Notes under the pieces: generated by a model
What the model saw: only the letters and a program-made list of their open reading frames with translations
Databases searched by the model: none
What the model was told of the DNA's origin: nothing
Assembly (NCBI GenBank): GCA_007132495.1
Contig: SLOL01000126.1
Coordinates: forward strand, 1-39,299
Length of the DNA stretch: 39,299 nucleotides
Direction: 5' to 3'
DNA from: Balneolales bacterium
GTDB taxonomy: Bacteria; Bacteroidota; Rhodothermia; Balneolales; Natronogracilivirgulaceae
Translations under genes and position numbers: made by a program
Part shown: positions 35,050-39,299 of the stretch, piece after piece
Layout: the number at the start of each line of letters is the position of its first letter
How positions within the stretch are numbered: the first letter of the stretch is position 1

Positions 35050-35123
35050 GACCACTAAAATAATACGAATTGAATTGGAATGCCTCACCATAGCATGCGT
35101 AAGAGGGCTCCGCTACCGGGGTC

Positions 35124-35195
35124 AGCTTTTGTTCATGACAAGGGCCCCGTTTTTGTTCATGACCAGGGCCCGCGTCTGCGCTTGACCGGCGCCGG
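35124..35195. repeat. Three-unit 24-base tandem array
   Basis: Units of 24 bases start at 35124, 35148 and 35172. The first two share TTTTGTTCATGACNAGGGCC nearly exactly and the third is diverged. It lies in the divergent gap upstream of the phosphatidyltransferase gene. Confidence 0.7.
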
Positions 35196-35315
35196 GCTCT
35201 TCACAAAGCCGGAAGTATATTAATATTTTTTAATAATTAGACGCTAATTGCCGGATTTAAAGTGATTATTCGCTTAAACATCCTGATAACATCAACATGG
35301 GTTCAGGTAGATTGT

Positions 35316-35392
35316 ACTTAGTAAGTTGTGCCGTTAACCCCTTAAAAATAAAGGAACTTAGTGTTGACATTGACGTTTATTACTTAATAAGT
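35316..35392. promoter_or_regulatory. Two ACTTANTAAGT palindromes upstream of the SusC-like gene
   Basis: ACTTAGTAAGT at 35316-35326 and ACTTAATAAGT at 35382-35392 are identical palindromes apart from the centre base, 66 bases apart. A TTGACA lies at 35364-35369 between them. They look like paired operator sites over a promoter. The regulator is not identifiable from the window. Confidence 0.45.
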
Positions 35393-35403
35393 TAATGGGG
35401 TGC

Positions 35404-35415
35404 GTAAGCGCTTTC
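35404..35415. promoter_or_regulatory. LacI-family-like operator
   Basis: The segment GTAAGCGCTTTC contains the perfect palindrome AAGCGCTT with a central CG, the core typical of LacI/GalR-family operators. It lies about 180 bases upstream of the SusC-like start codon, just after the second ACTTANTAAGT site. LacI-type control would fit carbohydrate-uptake genes. Inferred from one site. Confidence 0.4.
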
Positions 35416-35594
35416 TTGTGTTCCGTACAGGGATATTAAAAAAAAACAAGAAATAGAAAGCGTCTTGAATTATTAAACCAGGGACAAAACAAAATTGCGT
35501 CCTGAAGCACGGAATGCATTAAGGCATCCGGATCATGCCAGAACTCCCAAATAACTGGCATAACAACCACAACTATCACCCAAATCCAAAGATT

Positions 35595-38516
35595 ATGAAA
35601 TATAGTTACATGTCCGGGCTTCTGGCGATCGTGTTTCTGATCTCCGGGTTTTCTCAACTACAAGCCCAGGAGATTTCCGGAACCATCACCGAAGCCGATA
35701 CCGACGAACCCCTGCCCGGGGCAAGCGTAGTGGTTATGGGCACCCAAATCGGGGCCGCTACGAATATCGATGGTGAATATACGCTGACCGTACCCTCGCT
35801 GCAGGATACACTGGTGGTATCCATGGTGGGATTTGCGCAGCAGACCGTCCCGATCGACGGCCGGGAGGTCGTTAATATCGAAATGGAAGCCACCGTTTTG
35901 CGAATGGATGATGTGGTCTTCATCGGTTATGGTGAGGTCCGGCAGGATCAGGTGACCGCAGCGGTATCCTCGCTGAGTCCGGATGATCTCAACATTGATC
36001 CGTCGACCAGTACCGATATGGCCCGGACGCTGCAGGGACAGGTCACCGGACTGACGGTGACAACACCCCGGGGCGGGGATCCGAATCAGTCTTTCGAACT
36101 GCGCCTGAGAGGGGTCTCCAGTATCAGTGCCGGTCAGGAGCCGCTTGTTGTGGTGGACGGGGTACCCGGTGCCGATTTCAATCAGCTCAACCCCGGTGAT
36201 ATCTCCTCGATCGACGTGCTGAAGGGAGCTTCCGGTGCGGCCATTTACGGTTCCCGGGGTACCAACGGCGTTATTGTGGTGGAAACCAGGGATGGCGAGA
36301 TGGCAGAGGCCCTTGGCTACAATGTCACCTACTCATCGCAGGTCTTCACCGAAACCGTGCACCGGCAGACCGAGATGCTTTCGGCCGAAGAATACATCCA
36401 GGCCGGCCATGATCTGGGGCGTACCGTTCATGACTACGGTTTCGATACCAACTGGTTTGACGAAATTCAGCGGGATCCCACTTTCAGTCACAGCCATAAC
36501 CTTGCTGTGGAAGGGGGTTCTTCAGATATGACCTACCGCCTCTCCGGTTCTTACACCGATCATCAGGGTTTGTTCATCAATACGGACCGGAAACAGTACC
36601 GGGCCAATTTGAATCTGACCCAGCGCGCCATGGGTGACCGCCTGCTCGTCCGGGCACAGCTCGGTGCCGGTGAAACCGTCTCTACTCCAACCGACGATGA
36701 AGCCTACCGGCAGGCCATGAACTACAATCCCACTCAGCCCGTCTATGTGGGTGGGGATTCGGACAACGACCTGTTTGAGGATTACGACGCCTGGGAGTAT
36801 GTCAATCCCGTCGGGGTTCTCCGGCAGCGGACGGCAGATAACAAGAGTTCCCGGTACCATTCCCGTGTTACCGGTAATTTTTCACCGACGCAGACGCTGA
36901 CGTTCACCATTCGCTCCGGATATGAAGTGCAGAATGGTCTGGACGGCTTTTATCGCCCCAGCTATTCGCACGGGCAGGTAGAGTCGGGTACGTTCGGATA
37001 TGCTTCACGGACGGCCAATCGTTCGGAAACTTTGACTTTTGAAGCTACCGGTGAGTGGAATCAGAGTTTCAATGAGCATGAGGTGAATGTTGTAGGTGGA
37101 TACTCTTACCAGGATTTTACGTATGAGGGCTCCTGGATGGATAACACCAACTTCATGAGCGACGCCTTCGATTACAACAACATGGGTGCCGGAACCTATC
37201 TGGAAGAGGGTCTGGCCAGTCTGGACACCTGGAAATCGGGAAGTGAGCTGGCCGCCTATTTCGGACGGGTACGGTATAATTACGATGCCCGGTACAGCCT
37301 AACCGCCAGTACCCGGTACGAAGGTTCGACCAAGTTCGGTGCAGGAAACAAATGGGGTGTCTTCCCCGCCGTATCGGCCGGATGGACGATCTCCAATGAA
37401 GACTTTATGGCCGGTGTGGACTGGCTGAATCACCTGCGGCTGCGCGGCGGTTACGGAGTGACCGGAAATCAGGATTTCGATCCCTATCAGTCGCTTGTCA
37501 GGATGGCCCCGTCCGGCTTCTTCTTCTTCGACGGACAGTACCAGCAGAGCTACTCGCCGGTCAGTAACCCCAATCCGGACCTGAGGTGGGAGACCAAGTA
37601 TGAATACAACATTGGTCTGCACTGGGAGGTGGTTGACGGCCGGGTTGGCGGTGTGATCGATTTGTACAACCGGCGGACCGAGGACTTGCTGCATAACTAT
37701 GACGTTCCCGTTCCACCCAACCTCTTCTCCACCACCTTTGCCAATGTCGGAACGATGCGCAACCGGGGTATTGAGCTTGAATTCAATACCATTCCGATCC
37801 TGACCGAAGATCTGAGATGGAATGTCGATTTCGGGGTTAACTACCGGACCCAGGAACTGGTATCCCTGTCGGATGAACGGTTTGAGCTGGAATTCCACGA
37901 TGCCGGCTGGCTGGGTGCGCCCGGTGTTCAGACCTGGACCCACCGTTATGGCGAAGGACAGGATATGGGTAACTTCCACGGTTATGTTTTCGAGGAAATT
38001 GACGAAAACGGACAGTGGGTATTCGCCGAGCTGGAAACCGACGACGACCGGACCATCATCGGTAATGGAATTCCCGACTGGTATCTGAATTTCAATACGC
38101 GGGTCAGTTACCAAAACTGGGATTTCAGAGTTATGATGCGGGGAGAGTTCGGGCATGATATTCTCAACGCCAAGCGGCTCTACTACGAAAATCCGGGACT
38201 GTTCCCCAATAACCTTTTGGCCGACTACAACAGTGAGTTGCGGCAGGAGCCCCAGTTTTCAGATTATTATCTGGAAAGAGGCGATTGGGTGAAAGTGGAC
38301 AACATCACCATAGGATATAATTTTCCGCTGCATGATGTTCCCTCCATTCACGATCTGAGGGTGTATTTCTCCGGACGCAACCTGTTTACCTTCACCGCTT
38401 CTACGGTGAACGATCCGGAACTGTCGTTCGGCGGTGGCCTGACACCCGGTGTCAGCGGTAGATGGGACTATCCCACCACCCGGACCTTTACCCTCGGTGT
38501 CGAGGTTAAACTCTGA
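35595..38516 (+). CDS. SusC/RagA-family TonB-dependent outer-membrane receptor
   Basis: A 973-residue TonB-dependent transporter. I start at the ATG at 35595, which begins the signal peptide MKYSYMSGLLAIVFLISGF ending near LQAQE; the frame extends 20 codons further upstream with an Asn/His-rich, non-signal segment. After the signal comes a carboxypeptidase-D-like domain (ISGTITEADTDEPLPGASVV), then the plug with DDVVFIGYGEVRQDQVTAAV, LRGVSSISAGQEPLVVVDGV and SGAAIYGSRGTNGVIVVET. The remainder is the 22-strand barrel, closing with TRTFTLGVEVKL. It imports a nutrient, often an oligosaccharide, with the SusD-like lipoprotein that follows 32 bases later. The substrate is not determined by sequence. 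Confidence 0.93.
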   Translation: MKYSYMSGLLAIVFLISGFSQLQAQEISGTITEADTDEPLPGASVVVMGTQIGAATNIDGEYTLTVPSLQDTLVVSMVGFAQQTVPIDGREVVNIEMEATVLRMDDVVFIGYGEVRQDQVTAAVSSLSPDDLNIDPSTSTDMARTLQGQVTGLTVTTPRGGDPNQSFELRLRGVSSISAGQEPLVVVDGVPGADFNQLNPGDISSIDVLKGASGAAIYGSRGTNGVIVVETRDGEMAEALGYNVTYSSQVFTETVHRQTEMLSAEEYIQAGHDLGRTVHDYGFDTNWFDEIQRDPTFSHSHNLAVEGGSSDMTYRLSGSYTDHQGLFINTDRKQYRANLNLTQRAMGDRLLVRAQLGAGETVSTPTDDEAYRQAMNYNPTQPVYVGGDSDNDLFEDYDAWEYVNPVGVLRQRTADNKSSRYHSRVTGNFSPTQTLTFTIRSGYEVQNGLDGFYRPSYSHGQVESGTFGYASRTANRSETLTFEATGEWNQSFNEHEVNVVGGYSYQDFTYEGSWMDNTNFMSDAFDYNNMGAGTYLEEGLASLDTWKSGSELAAYFGRVRYNYDARYSLTASTRYEGSTKFGAGNKWGVFPAVSAGWTISNEDFMAGVDWLNHLRLRGGYGVTGNQDFDPYQSLVRMAPSGFFFFDGQYQQSYSPVSNPNPDLRWETKYEYNIGLHWEVVDGRVGGVIDLYNRRTEDLLHNYDVPVPPNLFSTTFANVGTMRNRGIELEFNTIPILTEDLRWNVDFGVNYRTQELVSLSDERFELEFHDAGWLGAPGVQTWTHRYGEGQDMGNFHGYVFEEIDENGQWVFAELETDDDRTIIGNGIPDWYLNFNTRVSYQNWDFRVMMRGEFGHDILNAKRLYYENPGLFPNNLLADYNSELRQEPQFSDYYLERGDWVKVDNITIGYNFPLHDVPSIHDLRVYFSGRNLFTFTASTVNDPELSFGGGLTPGVSGRWDYPTTRTFTLGVEVKL

Positions 38517-38548
38517 TCAACCCGTTTTCAATTTTAAAACAAGAGATT

Positions 38549-39299
38549 ATGAGACTTAATAACAGCATTATTCTATTGGGCATGATCCTGCTGCTGAGTT
38601 CCTGCACCGATCATGCGTTGAATGAAACGACTTACGACACACTGGTCGAAGATGAGTTCTTCCAGACGGAACGTCAGGTGATGTCGGCGGTCGGACCGGT
38701 TTATAACCAGGTGACCGGAGGCTTTCACGATCACGGGAATATGTGGGGTGTTAATGAACTGACCACTGATGTCGGTATCATCCCCACACGAGGCCGGCAC
38801 TGGTGGGACGGCGGAGCACATCTCCGCATGCACCGTCACAATTGGAACCTGACGGAAGGATCGGTTAATAACGCCTGGAACTATGTATTTGACGGGGTTT
38901 CCAACGCCAACCGGATCAAGTACCAGATTGAGCAGCTGGATGAACCCAGCGAGGCGGCTTTGGGAATGCTTCCGGAGCTTGATGCCCTGCGTGCTTGGTT
39001 CTATTTCTGGGGACTCGATCTGTTCGGTAACATCCCCATTGTAACGGACCATGATGTAGAACCCGGATTTGCCCCGACCAACGAGTCCAGGGAAGATGTG
39101 TTCCATTTCGTTGTGGACGAGCTGGAGGAGGCCATTCCGCAACTGAGTCCCGAAGTGTCGAATCTGACCTACGGACGATTTCACCGGTGGGCGGCCCATA
39201 CGCTGCTTGCCAAGGTATACCTGAATTCCAGGGTATATACCGGTGATCCGAATCAGGTCGATGACGGCACGGCGTACTGGGACAAAGTGATCGAACACA
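38549..39299 (+). CDS. SusD/RagB-family lipoprotein (partial, cut by window end)
   Basis: About 250 residues are present and the gene runs off the right edge. The N-terminus MRLNNSIILLGMILLLSSC ends in a lipobox Cys at 19. Family features follow: DTLVEDEFFQTERQVMSAVG, a WNYVFDGVSNANRIKYQIEQ helix, then LDALRAWFYFWGLDLFGNIP and the RFHRWAAHTLLAKVYLNS TPR-like segment. SusD-like proteins cap the SusC barrel at the cell surface and bind the substrate. The start ATG is 32 bases after the SusC-like stop, so the pair is co-transcribed. Confidence 0.92.
   Translation, partial: MRLNNSIILLGMILLLSSCTDHALNETTYDTLVEDEFFQTERQVMSAVGPVYNQVTGGFHDHGNMWGVNELTTDVGIIPTRGRHWWDGGAHLRMHRHNWNLTEGSVNNAWNYVFDGVSNANRIKYQIEQLDEPSEAALGMLPELDALRAWFYFWGLDLFGNIPIVTDHDVEPGFAPTNESREDVFHFVVDELEEAIPQLSPEVSNLTYGRFHRWAAHTLLAKVYLNSRVYTGDPNQVDDGTAYWDKVIEH

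Overview
The window reads as a chromosomal segment of a moderately GC-rich member of the Bacteroidota/Balneolota/Rhodothermota (FCB) group. The evidence is a SusC/SusD-type outer-membrane pair, a CIS_TMP-type injection-system protein, a DUF4168-like lipoprotein and a phosphatidylcholine-synthase-like enzyme. The exact phylum cannot be fixed from sequence reading alone.

Region 1 (1-20.5 kb, + strand) is the distal half of an extracellular contractile injection system (eCIS, Afp/PVC/MAC type). In order it holds a PAAR spike tip, a gp25-like baseplate protein, two very large baseplate-J-like proteins, a 1524-residue protein with a PKD domain, a CIS_TMP tape-measure-type protein, an Afp15-type AAA+ ATPase, a 1353-residue DUF4157 cargo candidate ending in a nuclease-like motif plus helix-hairpin-helix DNA-binding motifs, and a small two-helix membrane protein. 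Sheath, tube and VgrG-like genes would lie upstream of the window. Four of the gene junctions are 4-base overlaps or nearly contiguous. The ATPase and the membrane-protein gene are instead preceded by copies of a palindromic repeat.

Region 2 (20.5-28.3 kb) is mixed. It holds a decayed VapBC-like toxin-antitoxin locus bounded by inverted repeats, a secreted alpha/beta hydrolase, three small overlapping genes of unknown function, a PLP aminotransferase, CorA, a B3/4-domain protein and a secreted sugar-phosphate-isomerase-like protein.

Region 3 (28.6-33.7 kb, + strand) is a complete hoxEFUYH operon for a bidirectional NAD-coupled (group 3d) [NiFe]-hydrogenase. No maturation genes are in view.

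Region 4 (33.7-39.3 kb) holds a DUF4168-like lipoprotein and a CDP-alcohol phosphatidyltransferase (- strand), then a SusC/SusD pair (+ strand, SusD cut by the window end) behind a roughly 340-base leader with operator-like palindromes.

Two non-coding themes stand out. First, a roughly 60-90 base imperfect palindrome family (four copies, plus one possible relative) in which three copies end about 30 bases before a start codon, in the same orientation as the gene. Second, many intergenic gaps are filled by short degenerate tandem arrays whose period differs from gap to gap (15, 17, 22, 24, 30, 31 and 48 bases) while staying nearly constant within each gap.
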